DNA of 64,000 nucleotides from CADEFQ01 sp050185195 (GCA_050185195.1 JBFWZQ010000001.1:417524-481523); one strand, 5' to 3'; counted from the first letter of the stretch, positions 41,068 through 51,428 are shown. Notes: generated from the letters alone by a model not told the origin. A program made the numbers and translations.

Positions 41068-41997
41068 ATGAAGCAGCCTGTATGGAACGCGATCTGCTCG
41101 TTGATGGCGGCGGCTGCCGCCCTCTGCCTGCCGGCAACGGCCGAGGCACGCAAGATTCAGGTGGACTTCGATCCCAGCGCGTTCGAGAACAGCGGCGGCG
41201 GCTGGGTCTTCAGTACCATCGATCTCTACAACCAGGCAGCACTCACGGGCGGCGCGAGCCGCTCCCTGCTTTTCAATGTCGCGGGTTCCTATGACCCGGA
41301 CAGCGACGGCAGCACGGACAACGACGTCGACTACGCCTTCAACCAGGCTGCAGCGCTGCGGGTGGGCGGGTCCGACTACAGCTTCGTCTGCATGTTCGCG
41401 AACTTCTCGTTCTCGTTCTCGCAATCAGGCGGCTGCGGTGCTGCGGGAGATCCCTCGTTTTCCCTGCTGCCGGTCGCTGGCCTGAGTGTCGTCGACACGG
41501 CCAACCCGACCGATCCCGGCGCGGTTTTCTCCACCGAGGGTTTTTCGGTGGGCATTCCAGCCGAAGGACAGCCAGAATTTGCGGCGCCCTTCGACATCAA
41601 TGCCGCCGTGCCCACGATGCGCCTGTGGTGGAACAACCTGGCGGCCACCTACGACGGCGGAGCGCCCGTGGGGCCGTCCTACTCCGTGCAGGCATTCATC
41701 TACTTCCTCGGCAATGGCGACTTCGATCTCGACGTGCGCTACGGAATCGAGAACGCGACGGCATTCCCCGGCGGCGACCGCTCGTTCGTCGTCGACGGCC
41801 AGACGATCTTCAGCAGCACCGATCCGGCCGTGGCGGAGAACGACTATTTCTACCGCTTCCGCGGCGGCCAGTTGTCGGGCGGCACCACGCCGCCGCCGAC
41901 GGGCGTGCCGGAGCCTGGCCCGCTCGCACTGATGCTTGCTGGGGCGGTGGCGCTCCTCGCCTTTCGTCCGCGACGGATCCGCATTCAAGCCGCCTGA
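41068..41997 (+). CDS. PEP-CTERM sorting-domain protein
   Basis: 309 aa. A signal peptide (CSLMAAAAALCLPATAEA) is followed by a roughly 250-residue beta-rich extracellular domain with acidic, Asp-rich loops (YDPDSDGSTDNDVDYAF) and a terminal sorting signal: VPEPGPLALMLAGAVALLAF plus a basic tail. This is the target of an exosortase (EpsH/XrtA type) linked to exopolysaccharide. Part of the body (VQAFIYFLGNGDFDLDVRYG) vaguely resembles a NIDO domain. The start ATG 41068 has AAGGGG 6 bases upstream. A sigma-54-like promoter precedes it. No exosortase gene lies in the window. Confidence 0.85.
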   Translation: MKQPVWNAICSLMAAAAALCLPATAEARKIQVDFDPSAFENSGGGWVFSTIDLYNQAALTGGASRSLLFNVAGSYDPDSDGSTDNDVDYAFNQAAALRVGGSDYSFVCMFANFSFSFSQSGGCGAAGDPSFSLLPVAGLSVVDTANPTDPGAVFSTEGFSVGIPAEGQPEFAAPFDINAAVPTMRLWWNNLAATYDGGAPVGPSYSVQAFIYFLGNGDFDLDVRYGIENATAFPGGDRSFVVDGQTIFSSTDPAVAENDYFYRFRGGQLSGGTTPPPTGVPEPGPLALMLAGAVALLAFRPRRIRIQAA

Positions 41998-42058
41998 CCT
42001 CGCGCGGCATGGCGTGCTGGCGGGCGCGTGATTGTCGCGCGCGCGGCCCTTCAGTAAT

Positions 42059-45000
42059 GTGCGCGCGTTGGACACCTTCCGGATATTCGTCTCCTCACCG
42101 GGCGATGTCGCAGAAGAGCGGCTGATTGCTCGCCGGGTGATCGATCGCCTGCGCACGGAATTCGCGGGTCGCCTCATCGTTGCGCCAGTCTTCTGGGAGC
42201 ACGAGCCGCTCAGCGCCGCCGCTTCATTCCAGGACCAGCTCCCGCATCCCTCGGACGCCCACGCCGCGATCTGTATCCTGTGGGCGCGGCTCGGCACGCG
42301 CCTGCCGGCAACGTTCCGCAAGCCCGACGGCGAGCGCTACGCATCGGGCACCGAGTTCGAGTTCGAGGATGCGCTCGCGGGTTTTCGGGCACGGGGCTGG
42401 CCGGCGCTGCTCGTGTACCGCAAGACCGCCGTCGCACAGCTGGATGCGGGCGACGACACCGCTGCGTTCGAGCGGATGCAGCAGAAGCGCGCGCTCGACC
42501 AGTTCATCAGGAAGTGGTTCCACGAAGAGACCGACGGCACGCTGCGCGCGGCCTTCCATCCCTTCGAAGCGGCAGCGGAGTTCGAGGAACTGCTCGAGGT
42601 TCATCTTCGCAAACTGATCGGGCGGCAGTTTCCAGAGGCCGTAGGCGCCGAGCGTAGCGATACGGCGTCCTGGCGGCAGGGCTCGCCGTTTCGGGGCTTG
42701 CAGGCGTTCGAGTTCGAGCACGCCCCCGTGTTTTTCGGCCGAACGGCAGCGATCGCCGCCATGCTGGCCGCCCTTCGGAAGCAGGATCGTGCGGACGGCG
42801 CTTTCCTGCTCGTGCTGGGTGCGAGCGGCAGCGGCAAATCCTCGGTGGTGCGCGCAGGCCTGCTGCCCGTCCTCACGCAACCCGGGGTCGTGGAAGGCAT
42901 CACGGCCTGGCACTGGTCGGCCATGCGTCCCCGCGATCGCGCGGGTTCGCTGTTGCAGTTTCTCGTCGAGTCCTTGCTGGCAACGGGCGCGTTGCGGCCC
43001 ATCGAAGGCACCTCGGACAATGATCGACTCGACGCGCTGCTGTCGCAGCTTCGCGCTCTTGCCGGGGGTACGACTCGCATTGCGCTCGCAGTCGACCAGC
43101 TCGAGGAAGTCTTCTCGGACGGAGATCTCGACGACGGCACGCGCGAGCAGTTCTTCGCCGCGCTCGCGTGCGTCGTGGCGACGCGCGCGGTCTGGGTCAT
43201 CGCGACGCTGCGCAGTGACTTCTATCCACGGGCTGCCCGGTTTCATGCTCTCGTCTCCCTGAAGGCCGGAAATGGCCAGTACGACCTGCTGGCACCGTCC
43301 GCCGCCGAGATCGGCCAGATGATCCGGCTGCCGGCCGCAGCGGCCGGCCTGCGCTTCGAGGCGCGCACCGATGAAGGCGAGCGGCTCGATGAAGTCCTGC
43401 GGGATACGGCAGCTGCGAGCCCGGATGCTTTGCCCCTGCTGGAGTTCGCGCTCGATGAACTGTACAAGCGGCGCGCCTCCGACGGCACGTTGACGTTCGC
43501 GGCCTATGGCGAAATCGGCGGGGTCGAGGGCGCACTGGCGCAACGCGCAGAGGAGGCGGTGCTTGCCCTGCCCTCGGTAACACAAGCCGCCCTTCCCCAT
43601 GTCTTGCGCAGGCTCATCGCAGCGGCCGCCGGGGGCGACGGCTTCAATCGCCGCAGCTCGCCGCTCGCTGAACTGATTTCGCCGGATGAGCGGGCGCTCG
43701 TCGATGCCCTGGTCGCAGCGCGCCTGTGCGTATCCGAACTGGATCACGCTCGCAGGCCCGTCGTTTCCATCGCGCATGAAGCCCTCTTGCGACATTGGCC
43801 ACGCGTGCGGGAGTGGCTGGAAGAGAACCGCGACCTGCTGCGAGCTCGAGCACGGCTGGCAGCAAGTGCAGAGCGCTGGGACCTCGAGGATCGCCGCCGT
43901 GACCTGCTGCTGTCGGCGGGTCGCCCGCTCGATGAAGCCTCGGCCGTCGCGAAGTCCGCCCTGTCGCTGACGGAGACGGAACATGCCCTCGTCGCCGCTT
44001 CGATGGCCCGGGCGCGTCGGGCGCGTCGCCTGCGCGTTGGCGCTGTCACGGGCCTCGCGATTCTGGCAATCGCGGCATCCACGGCGGCCTATCTGGCAAC
44101 GACCCAGAAGCGGCGCGCCGAAACCGAAGCTTCGACCACGCGGGAAACGATGGATTTCATGGTGTCGATCTTCACGCTCGCCGACCCGACCGAAGCGCGT
44201 GCCAACCAGTTCACGGTGCGCGAGATGCTCGACCGCGGTGCACAGGACGTGCAGCGCCAGCTACGCGATCGGCCCGCGGTACGCTCTAGCCTGATGACGG
44301 CGATGGGCCGGGCCTATACGGGGCTCGGGCTGCCGGCGCCGGCCAAGGGCCTGCTCACCGACGCGCTGCGCGATCGAGAGGCGTTGGCTGGCCCCACCGC
44401 GCGATCGACGACCGAGACCCGAAGCGCCCTCGCGTCCGCACTCTACCTCGATGGCCAGTATGAGGATGCCGCCAGGCAATTTCGTCTTGCGCTCGCGAGC
44501 GCACGCCAGGTGACTCCCGGCGGCGAGGTAACGGTGGCTTCCATTCTCAACGGTCTCGGGGACACCCTTTCCCAGCTCGGTTCGGATCTTGAGGCAGAGT
44601 CTGCCTATCGCGAAGCATTGGGCATCGATGAGCGGCTGTTCGGACCAGACAGCCTTGAGTCAGCGCAGACACTGCAGGGTCTCGCGAGCACGCTCTATTT
44701 TGCGGGTCATTATGCGGATGCCGAACCCCTGATGAGAAGAAGCCTCGCCATCCGGCGCGGCAAGCTGGGTCCGCGCCATTGGAAAGTAGGCGACAACCTG
44801 AACGACCTCGGAGCCCTCTATTTTCAGGAAGGCCGCTACGATCAAGCCGCAGGTTTCTGGAAGGGCAGCCTCGCCATCACCGTGGAATGGGCAGGACCAG
44901 ACCACCCGGACGTGGGTTCGGTTTCCAACAACATCGGCCGCAGCCTGCTGATCGACGGCAAACTCGACGAGGCGGAGCCCTACCTCGAGCGTGCCCTCGA

Positions 45001-45463
45001 CCTGCATCGCCGCACGAAGCCGCCCGACCATGACGACCTGATCCTCCCGCTCAACAGCCTCGCCATGATCCGCATCGCCCATCGCGATTTCGGCAAGGCC
45101 GAGGAGATGCTCGACGAGGCGCGGCGCATCGCCGAGAAGCAGGATCACTGGATGCTCGACCAGGTTTTGACCAACCTCGCCGATGTCTATGCGAAGACCG
45201 GCCGTGCCCCACAGGCAGAGGAACTGCTGGCCCGTGCCCGCGGGCTACTGGAAAAACAGTACCCGCGGGACAAGATGCCCGACGAAGCCTGGCGCTACGC
45301 GCTGCAGGACGCGGTGCTCGCCACCACGTACGCGGCGGAGAAGAAGTACCCGGAGGCCCGCAAACTCCTGACGGCGGCCCTGCCGATCGTGCGCAAACGC
45401 TTCGGCGAGGGGCGATACTACACACGCGACCTTGAAGCGCGACTCGCCAGCCTGCCTCGATGA
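42059..45463 (+). CDS. DUF4062-nSTAND1-TM-TPR signalling NTPase
   Basis: 1134 aa from the GTG at 42059 (a TTG at 42032 is the alternative). Residues 1-190 form a DUF4062-like N-terminus (FRIFVSSPGDVAEERLIARR), a Rossmann-type module common on conflict-system proteins. The nSTAND1 hallmark SPFRGLQAFEFEHAPVFFGR is at 209-228, Walker A GASGSGKSS at 254-262 and Walker B AVDQLEEVF near D346. One membrane helix lies at about 661-682. Residues 700-1130 are TPRs of the kind found in kinase-TPR proteins (TVREMLDRGAQDVQRQL). STAND NTPases oligomerise on ligand sensing and switch on an effector. The gene overlaps the next by ATGA, so the three-gene operon is coupled. Substrate and trigger unknown. Confidence 0.8.
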   Translation: MRALDTFRIFVSSPGDVAEERLIARRVIDRLRTEFAGRLIVAPVFWEHEPLSAAASFQDQLPHPSDAHAAICILWARLGTRLPATFRKPDGERYASGTEFEFEDALAGFRARGWPALLVYRKTAVAQLDAGDDTAAFERMQQKRALDQFIRKWFHEETDGTLRAAFHPFEAAAEFEELLEVHLRKLIGRQFPEAVGAERSDTASWRQGSPFRGLQAFEFEHAPVFFGRTAAIAAMLAALRKQDRADGAFLLVLGASGSGKSSVVRAGLLPVLTQPGVVEGITAWHWSAMRPRDRAGSLLQFLVESLLATGALRPIEGTSDNDRLDALLSQLRALAGGTTRIALAVDQLEEVFSDGDLDDGTREQFFAALACVVATRAVWVIATLRSDFYPRAARFHALVSLKAGNGQYDLLAPSAAEIGQMIRLPAAAAGLRFEARTDEGERLDEVLRDTAAASPDALPLLEFALDELYKRRASDGTLTFAAYGEIGGVEGALAQRAEEAVLALPSVTQAALPHVLRRLIAAAAGGDGFNRRSSPLAELISPDERALVDALVAARLCVSELDHARRPVVSIAHEALLRHWPRVREWLEENRDLLRARARLAASAERWDLEDRRRDLLLSAGRPLDEASAVAKSALSLTETEHALVAASMARARRARRLRVGAVTGLAILAIAASTAAYLATTQKRRAETEASTTRETMDFMVSIFTLADPTEARANQFTVREMLDRGAQDVQRQLRDRPAVRSSLMTAMGRAYTGLGLPAPAKGLLTDALRDREALAGPTARSTTETRSALASALYLDGQYEDAARQFRLALASARQVTPGGEVTVASILNGLGDTLSQLGSDLEAESAYREALGIDERLFGPDSLESAQTLQGLASTLYFAGHYADAEPLMRRSLAIRRGKLGPRHWKVGDNLNDLGALYFQEGRYDQAAGFWKGSLAITVEWAGPDHPDVGSVSNNIGRSLLIDGKLDEAEPYLERALDLHRRTKPPDHDDLILPLNSLAMIRIAHRDFGKAEEMLDEARRIAEKQDHWMLDQVLTNLADVYAKTGRAPQAEELLARARGLLEKQYPRDKMPDEAWRYALQDAVLATTYAAEKKYPEARKLLTAALPIVRKRFGEGRYYTRDLEARLASLPR

Positions 45464-47181
45464 AGGACTCAGAGCACGCCATGGATCTCCCTGCCGCCCT
45501 GCCGCTCGTCATCGGCGTCACCGGCCATCGCGATCTCGTCGAAGACGAGATACCCGCGATCCGCGCGAAGGTGCACGAGTACCTGGTGGAACTGCGCGCG
45601 CGCTGGCCGGCGACGCCGCTGATCGTGGCCTCGCAGCTTGCCGAGGGCGCCGATCTCCTCGTCGCGGAGGAAGCACGGGCGCTCGGACTCGAGCTCGTGT
45701 TCCTGCTGCCGCTGCCGCTTGCCGACTACCGCGCGCAGTTTTCGAACCAGGCGGCGCAGGCGCGGTTCGATGCGCTGCGCGCGGTGTCGCGCGTGGTCGA
45801 TCTCGCCACCGACGAATCGCCCCAGGACCGCGATGCGCTCTATGCGCTCGCCGGCGACTTCCTCGCGCGTTACAGCTTCATTTTGCTCGCCCTGTGGGAC
45901 GGCAAGCCGGCGGTGGGGCCCGGCGGCACCGCGGCGGTGGTCGACTATCGTTTCGCGTCGAAGGGCGGCGCGCGGCCGGCGACGCAGGAACTGCGCGACA
46001 TCGCGCTCGGCGAGGCCGACAACTCGCTCGTCTATCATGTGCTGGTGTCGCGAGCGCGGCTGAACGGCGAACCGACGAACGGCCACCAGCCACTCACCGC
46101 CGGCTACCTGCACGAGTACGCGGGCGGGCGCTCCGCGCTGCAGGAGGCGATGCCCGCGGAAAGTCGGCGCGTGCTCGATCGTACCGAGGAGTTCAACCGC
46201 GCCGCGGCCCGGGAAGCGCCCGCGATGGCCGGACACTCGCCGCTCGTCGGGGTGCCGCCCGCGGTGAACCGTTGCGCACGCCTGATCGCCCTGGCGGATT
46301 GCCTCGCAACCTTCTATCGCCACCGCCTGATGCGCATCACCGCCTGGACCTACGGCATCGGCGCCGTGATGGGCTGCGCGTTCGTGCTGTATTCGAAGAT
46401 CCCGGCGATGTGGGGCCTCATCTACGTGTTCTTCAGTGCCGCGCTCACGACGATCGCGCTCAGCCGCTACGCCGAGAAGCGCGGCTGGCACCGCGACCAC
46501 CTCGAGTACCGCGCGCTCTGCGAGGGACTGCGCGTGCAGTTCTACCTGCGCGTCGCGGGCGTGCGCGACGAGGGGCGCCTGCACACGGGCGACGAGAGTT
46601 TCCTGCGCCGGCAGGACCCCGAGCTCGACTGGATCCGGAACGGGATGCGCGCGGTCGACTTCGAGATGCACGACGCCGGCCGTGACGGGATCCTCGGCGG
46701 CATCGAGCATGCGTTGGAGGCCTGGGTCGGCTCGCTCGATCCCATCAAGGACCTCGGGGCGGGCCAGCTCGCCTATTTCTGGCGCGCGGGGGAGCGGCGG
46801 CGCCGCATGATCGCGCTCACCGAACGCACCGGCGCGACGACGCTCGTGCTCGGCCTCACCGCCGCCGCGGCGCTGTGTTTCATCCCCGTGTTGCACGTGG
46901 CCTATGTGAAGACGCCGCTCGTCGTGACGATGGGCCTGCTGCCGCTCGTCGCGGGCATCCTCGAGGCCTGGCTGCAGAAGACCGCGGCCAAGGAACTCGC
47001 GCGCCAGTACGCCTACATGTACCGCCTGTTCGACGAAGCGCGCACCCAGCTGCAGGGCGACACGAGCGATGACCGTCGGCGCTCGGTGCTCTATTCCCTC
47101 GGTCGCGCGGCGCTGTCGGAGCAGGCCACGTGGGTGCTGCTCAATCGCGATCGCAAGCTGCGCCACCTGCCTTCGCACTAG
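45460..47181 (+). CDS. SLOG-like domain protein with four transmembrane helices
   Basis: 573 aa. The N-terminus LPLVIGVTGHRDLVEDEIPA and LIVASQLAEGADLLVAEEA resembles a SLOG/LOG (DprA-like Rossmann) domain, which binds nucleotides or their derivatives. Two helix pairs follow, at about 293-335 (ITAWTYGIGAVMGCAFVLYS; FFSAALTTIALSRYAEKRGW) and 459-505 (GLTAAAALCFIPVLHVAYVK; MGLLPLVAGILEAWLQKTAA). The C-terminal region is like the SLATT effectors that accompany SLOG and CD-NTase systems. SLOG-TM proteins are predicted to sense a nucleotide signal and permeabilise the membrane. The start ATGA overlaps the nSTAND1 gene. Confidence 0.72.
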   Translation: MKDSEHAMDLPAALPLVIGVTGHRDLVEDEIPAIRAKVHEYLVELRARWPATPLIVASQLAEGADLLVAEEARALGLELVFLLPLPLADYRAQFSNQAAQARFDALRAVSRVVDLATDESPQDRDALYALAGDFLARYSFILLALWDGKPAVGPGGTAAVVDYRFASKGGARPATQELRDIALGEADNSLVYHVLVSRARLNGEPTNGHQPLTAGYLHEYAGGRSALQEAMPAESRRVLDRTEEFNRAAAREAPAMAGHSPLVGVPPAVNRCARLIALADCLATFYRHRLMRITAWTYGIGAVMGCAFVLYSKIPAMWGLIYVFFSAALTTIALSRYAEKRGWHRDHLEYRALCEGLRVQFYLRVAGVRDEGRLHTGDESFLRRQDPELDWIRNGMRAVDFEMHDAGRDGILGGIEHALEAWVGSLDPIKDLGAGQLAYFWRAGERRRRMIALTERTGATTLVLGLTAAAALCFIPVLHVAYVKTPLVVTMGLLPLVAGILEAWLQKTAAKELARQYAYMYRLFDEARTQLQGDTSDDRRRSVLYSLGRAALSEQATWVLLNRDRKLRHLPSH

Positions 47182-47189
47182 GAGAACCC

Positions 47190-47699
47190 ATGCCGGGCTC
47201 GGAAGAAGACGTCGAGAAAGCACTGCTGCCGATTTCGCACCGGGAATACGGCGCCGACCACCGCCTGCACGCACTGCGCGAGTACGAGCTCTACGTCGAG
47301 ATGGCCGACCGGGTCAGCAGCCGGCGCATGCTCGCCAATTCCTTCTTCGTCGGCATGAACACGGCCGTGGTCGGTGCGCTGGCGATCGCGCTCAAGGAGG
47401 GCCTGATCCAGTCGCGCACGCTGGTCGTCGCGCCCGCGACTGCCGCCGTGCTGATGTGCGTTGCGTGGTGGCTGATGGTGCTGTCGTACCGGCAGCTCAA
47501 CGCGGGGAAGTTTCGCGTGATCCTCGCGATGGAGCGTCACCTGCCGTTCGCGCCCTTCGCGGCGGAGTGGAAGGCGCTCGACGGCGCACGCTCACGGCGC
47601 GAGTACCTGCAGACGACGAAAGTCGAGCTGCTCGTGCCGTGGCTGTTCGCCGGCATCCACGTCGCACTCACGATCGCGATCCTCGTCAAGGCGTTTTGA
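47190..47699 (+). CDS. Small RipA/8xMP-like membrane protein
   Basis: 169 aa with ATG 47190 and AGGAG 5 bases upstream, 8 bases after the SLOG gene. Three hydrophobic segments are seen: SFFVGMNTAVVGALAIALKE, ATAAVLMCVAWWLMVLSY and LLVPWLFAGIHVALTIAILV. The landmarks EYELYVEMADRVSSRRMLAN, SYRQLNAGKFRVI and PFAPFAAEWKAL match a family of small membrane proteins related to Francisella RipA, described as octameric. Here it completes an operon with an nSTAND1 and a SLOG-TM protein, so it may be a membrane effector or a scaffold. Family assignment is moderate; function is unknown. Confidence 0.65.
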   Translation: MPGSEEDVEKALLPISHREYGADHRLHALREYELYVEMADRVSSRRMLANSFFVGMNTAVVGALAIALKEGLIQSRTLVVAPATAAVLMCVAWWLMVLSYRQLNAGKFRVILAMERHLPFAPFAAEWKALDGARSRREYLQTTKVELLVPWLFAGIHVALTIAILVKAF

Positions 47700-49578
47700 G
47701 CAGCGCGTCGCGCCGCGCGAGGATCGCCTTCTGGAGCGCGCGGTCGAGCCAGGGCGCGAGCGCCGCGGCGAGCTTCGCCTGGTCGAGCGTGCGCAGTCGC
47801 CGCGCGAGTTCGGCACCCACCGCAGGCCGTGCGACACGCGCGTCGAGACGGCGCGTCGTCGGGAAATCCGCCGCATTGTCGATGAGCCGTGCCAGGCCGT
47901 CTTCACGGCCGATCACGACGTTCTCCGCCCGACGCGCGGTATTGCCGGCGAGCGCATCGAACGCGCGCATCAGGTTGTACTGGGGTTCGAGGCTGCACCA
48001 GCGCGGCAGGCGCACGTGTCCCTGCTCGACCTCCGCGGCGCTGACGGCCTTCTCGATCCAGAACTGCAGCGCACCTTGCTTTCCGCCGATCGTGCGCCCG
48101 ATCGTCACCGGCACCATGTCGATGCCGAGCAGGCGGTCGAGGCGATAGGCCGCCACTTCGTGCTGCCAGCGTCCGGCCGTCGGCGCCGTGATGAAGAGCG
48201 CGCGGACCTTGATGTCGCCCTGCTGCAAGGTGAGGAGGCGCGTACCCGCGCGCGGCAGCGGCGGCGGATCATCGGCGACGACATCGGCCTGGGCGAGCAG
48301 CACTTCGAGCTGATCGTCGGTGAGGGTGTCGGGCCGATCGCCCACGCGGCGCGCTTCGGGCTCGGGCACGGCGCGTACACCTGGCTGCTTCGCGTAGACC
48401 ACGCTGCGCGCAGCGCCTTCGATCACGAGCGCCGACGCCTGCCCGTGGTACCGCGGCAGCATGCCGGTATCGATCATCGTGACGCGGCCCTCCATGCGGG
48501 TCGTGACGCGCTTCGTCTCCGTGATCGTGTGGCCGACCACGACACTCGAAGCCGAGAGCTGTCCGAGCACGGCCGCCACGGTATCGGTTTCGTAGGCGCT
48601 GTAGCACATCGCCGAGCCGCGATACCACAGTGGCCCCGCGACATCGTGCACGGGCGATGCGTCGGTGCGCTTCAACGTGGCGACGAGCGCTTCAAGGCGC
48701 TCGTGATCGGCACCCGTGTACGCCGCGAGGCGCTGCTCAGCGAGCGCCACCCGGGCGTCGTCGTCGGTATCGGGGTCGAGGAGACCGGCCGCGACGAGCG
48801 CATGCCAGGCGGCGGTGTAGTCGAGCAGGTCTTGGTGCAGGCCGGTCGTGTTGAGCGCCTCGAGCGAGGTGGTCGCGAGGCCCGGCGGCAGCCCGCCGTG
48901 GGTGAAGAGGATGCCGTTGACGCGCACCATCAGCGGCCGGGCCAGCAGCCAGCGGCCCACATCGCCCGCGGCGCTGAAGGCTTGCTGGCGCGCGAACCAG
49001 CCCTGCGGGAATTGTTTGTCGAAGGCCGCGCGGGCCGCCGCCTCTTCGAGGCCGGCCCATTCACCGTGCGAACGCAGCGCGGCGAATGCCGCGTCACGCG
49101 TCGCCGCATCTTCCTGCGCGGCCTCGGCGGCATAGTCCGGTGCGACGACATAGCGCAGGTCGCCGGTCAGGTTCATCAGCTCGTGGTTGCCGAGCGTCGC
49201 GAGTACGCGCCCGCCCGCGGCCGGCGCTTCGGCTTCGAGCCGCCGCAACAACGCGACGACCGCGGGCGAATCGGCGCCGCGGTCGATCAGGTCGCCGGTG
49301 CTGACGAGGAATGTTTCGCCGCCAGACCAGTGGCCGGCCGCGTCGATGAGGCCGGTGGCCCGCAGGATCGATTCGTACTCGGGAAGCGCGCCGTGCACGT
49401 CGCCGATCGCAACGATCCGTGCGACGCCGTCGCAGGACCACGGCTGCTCGCACGCAGCCCCCGCCCGCGCCACCAGCGGCGCAAGGAGCGCAACTGCCAC
49501 AAGGCAGGGCACCCGGCACCAAAGCCAGCGCTTCTGGCCCGCAGCCCGCAGCCCCTCGCCCGCTGCCCGTCGCCGCAC
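47686..49578 (-). CDS. Secreted PPP-type metallophosphatase fused to a kinase-like domain
   Basis: 630 aa, start GTG 49578. A signal peptide (CLVAVALLAPLVARAGA) is followed by a calcineurin/PPP-like phosphatase with AIGDVHGALPEY (D60), STGDLIDRGADS (D96), TLGNHELMN (130-135) and the later SVVVGHTITE. The family is like Shewanella-type PPP phosphatases. The C-terminal third has GRWQHEVAAYRLDRLLGIDM, GALQFWIEKA, LMRAFDALAGNTARRAENVV and LARLIDNAADF. These are kinase-fold landmarks (helix Glu, hinge, catalytic Asp and Asn, metal Asp) as in the gene at 39889-40857. Fusing a phosphatase and a kinase-like domain in one secreted protein is rare. It overlaps the end of the RipA/8xMP-like gene by 14 bases, tail to tail. 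Confidence 0.75.
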   Translation of the reverse strand: MRRRAAGEGLRAAGQKRWLWCRVPCLVAVALLAPLVARAGAACEQPWSCDGVARIVAIGDVHGALPEYESILRATGLIDAAGHWSGGETFLVSTGDLIDRGADSPAVVALLRRLEAEAPAAGGRVLATLGNHELMNLTGDLRYVVAPDYAAEAAQEDAATRDAAFAALRSHGEWAGLEEAAARAAFDKQFPQGWFARQQAFSAAGDVGRWLLARPLMVRVNGILFTHGGLPPGLATTSLEALNTTGLHQDLLDYTAAWHALVAAGLLDPDTDDDARVALAEQRLAAYTGADHERLEALVATLKRTDASPVHDVAGPLWYRGSAMCYSAYETDTVAAVLGQLSASSVVVGHTITETKRVTTRMEGRVTMIDTGMLPRYHGQASALVIEGAARSVVYAKQPGVRAVPEPEARRVGDRPDTLTDDQLEVLLAQADVVADDPPPLPRAGTRLLTLQQGDIKVRALFITAPTAGRWQHEVAAYRLDRLLGIDMVPVTIGRTIGGKQGALQFWIEKAVSAAEVEQGHVRLPRWCSLEPQYNLMRAFDALAGNTARRAENVVIGREDGLARLIDNAADFPTTRRLDARVARPAVGAELARRLRTLDQAKLAAALAPWLDRALQKAILARRDALLKTP

Positions 49579-49582
49579 GCCC

Positions 49583-50008
49583 TCAGCTCCTGATATACGC
49601 TTCGAGCTGCTCGATGGTTTCCCGCTGCTCGCCGAGCACCGACTTCACGAGGTCGCCGATCGACAGCACGCCCACCACCCGCCCCTTGTCGAGGACGGGC
49701 AGGTGGCGGATGCGCTTGTCGGTGACGAGGCGCATGCAAGCGTCGACGGTGTCGTCGGGCGCGACGGTCACGACGGGCGACGACATGATCTGCGAGACCG
49801 GCGTATCACGCGACGCGCGGCCCAGCAGGGCCACTTTGCGCGCGTAGTCGCGCTCGGAAAGCATGCCGAGCACGGCATCGCCCCGCATCACGAGCAAAGC
49901 GCCGATCTCGTGTTCGGCCATCTTGCGCAGGGCATCGAGGACCGTGGTGTCAGGGTCGACGGAGTGGGTTGCGCGGCCCTTGCGTTCGAGTATGTGGCGT
50001 ACCAGCAT
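49583..50008 (-). CDS. Tandem CBS-domain protein
   Basis: 141 aa with two CBS motifs: VDPDTTVLDALRKMAEHEIG with ALLVMRGDAVLGMLSERDYA, then VAPDDTVDACMRLVTDKRIR with HLPVLDKGRVVGVLSIGDLV. CBS pairs bind adenine nucleotides and act as energy sensors. The ATG at 50008 has GGAGG 7 bases upstream. It lies next to NfeD and SPFH genes on the same strand. A longer frame to 50458 is a shadow of NfeD. Confidence 0.9.
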   Translation of the reverse strand: MLVRHILERKGRATHSVDPDTTVLDALRKMAEHEIGALLVMRGDAVLGMLSERDYARKVALLGRASRDTPVSQIMSSPVVTVAPDDTVDACMRLVTDKRIRHLPVLDKGRVVGVLSIGDLVKSVLGEQRETIEQLEAYIRS

Positions 50009-50025
50009 GGCGAGCCTCCCCGCTG

Positions 50026-50480
50026 TTATGGCTGTTCCGGATCGCTCGGGACGACGGTGAGTATCGCGCCGTCGACGCCGGTCACGCGCACGCGCGCGCC
50101 GGTCGGCGTCGTGGGGCCGACGACCTTCCACACCGTGTCGCCCACGCGCACCTTGCCGAAGCCCTGCTGGATCGGCTCGACAAGCGTGAGCTCTTGGCCG
50201 ACGTACTGCGCGCCGCGCTGGTTCAGGGCCGGCTGCGTCGTATCGTCCGGGTTGCGCTTTGCATAGGCGCGAAAAGCGACGATCGCGGCGATCCCGAGCG
50301 CACCGAACAGCACGAGCTGCAACTGCCACGGCACGGGTACGACCAGCACCAGCGCGCCCACGACCGCGGCGGAGACCGCAAACCAGATCGCGACGGCGCC
50401 CGGCATGAAGGTCTCGAGGGCGGCGAGCACGGCGGCGGCGATCCACCAGTGCCACCATTCGAGCTGCATCAGGAATTCCT

Positions 50481-50484
<4 letters not shown>
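50026..50484 (-). CDS. NfeD-like membrane protein (short type)
   Basis: 152 aa. Four hydrophobic helices (WHWWIAAAVLAALETFMPGA start) lead into a C-terminal OB-fold NfeD domain (KVRVGDTVWKVVGPTTPTGA; VRVTGVDGAILTVVPSDPEQ). Short NfeD proteins are partners of SPFH/stomatin proteins. The ATGA start overlaps the SPFH gene stop, which is direct support for a functional pair. Confidence 0.9.
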
Positions 50485-51428
<944 letters not shown>

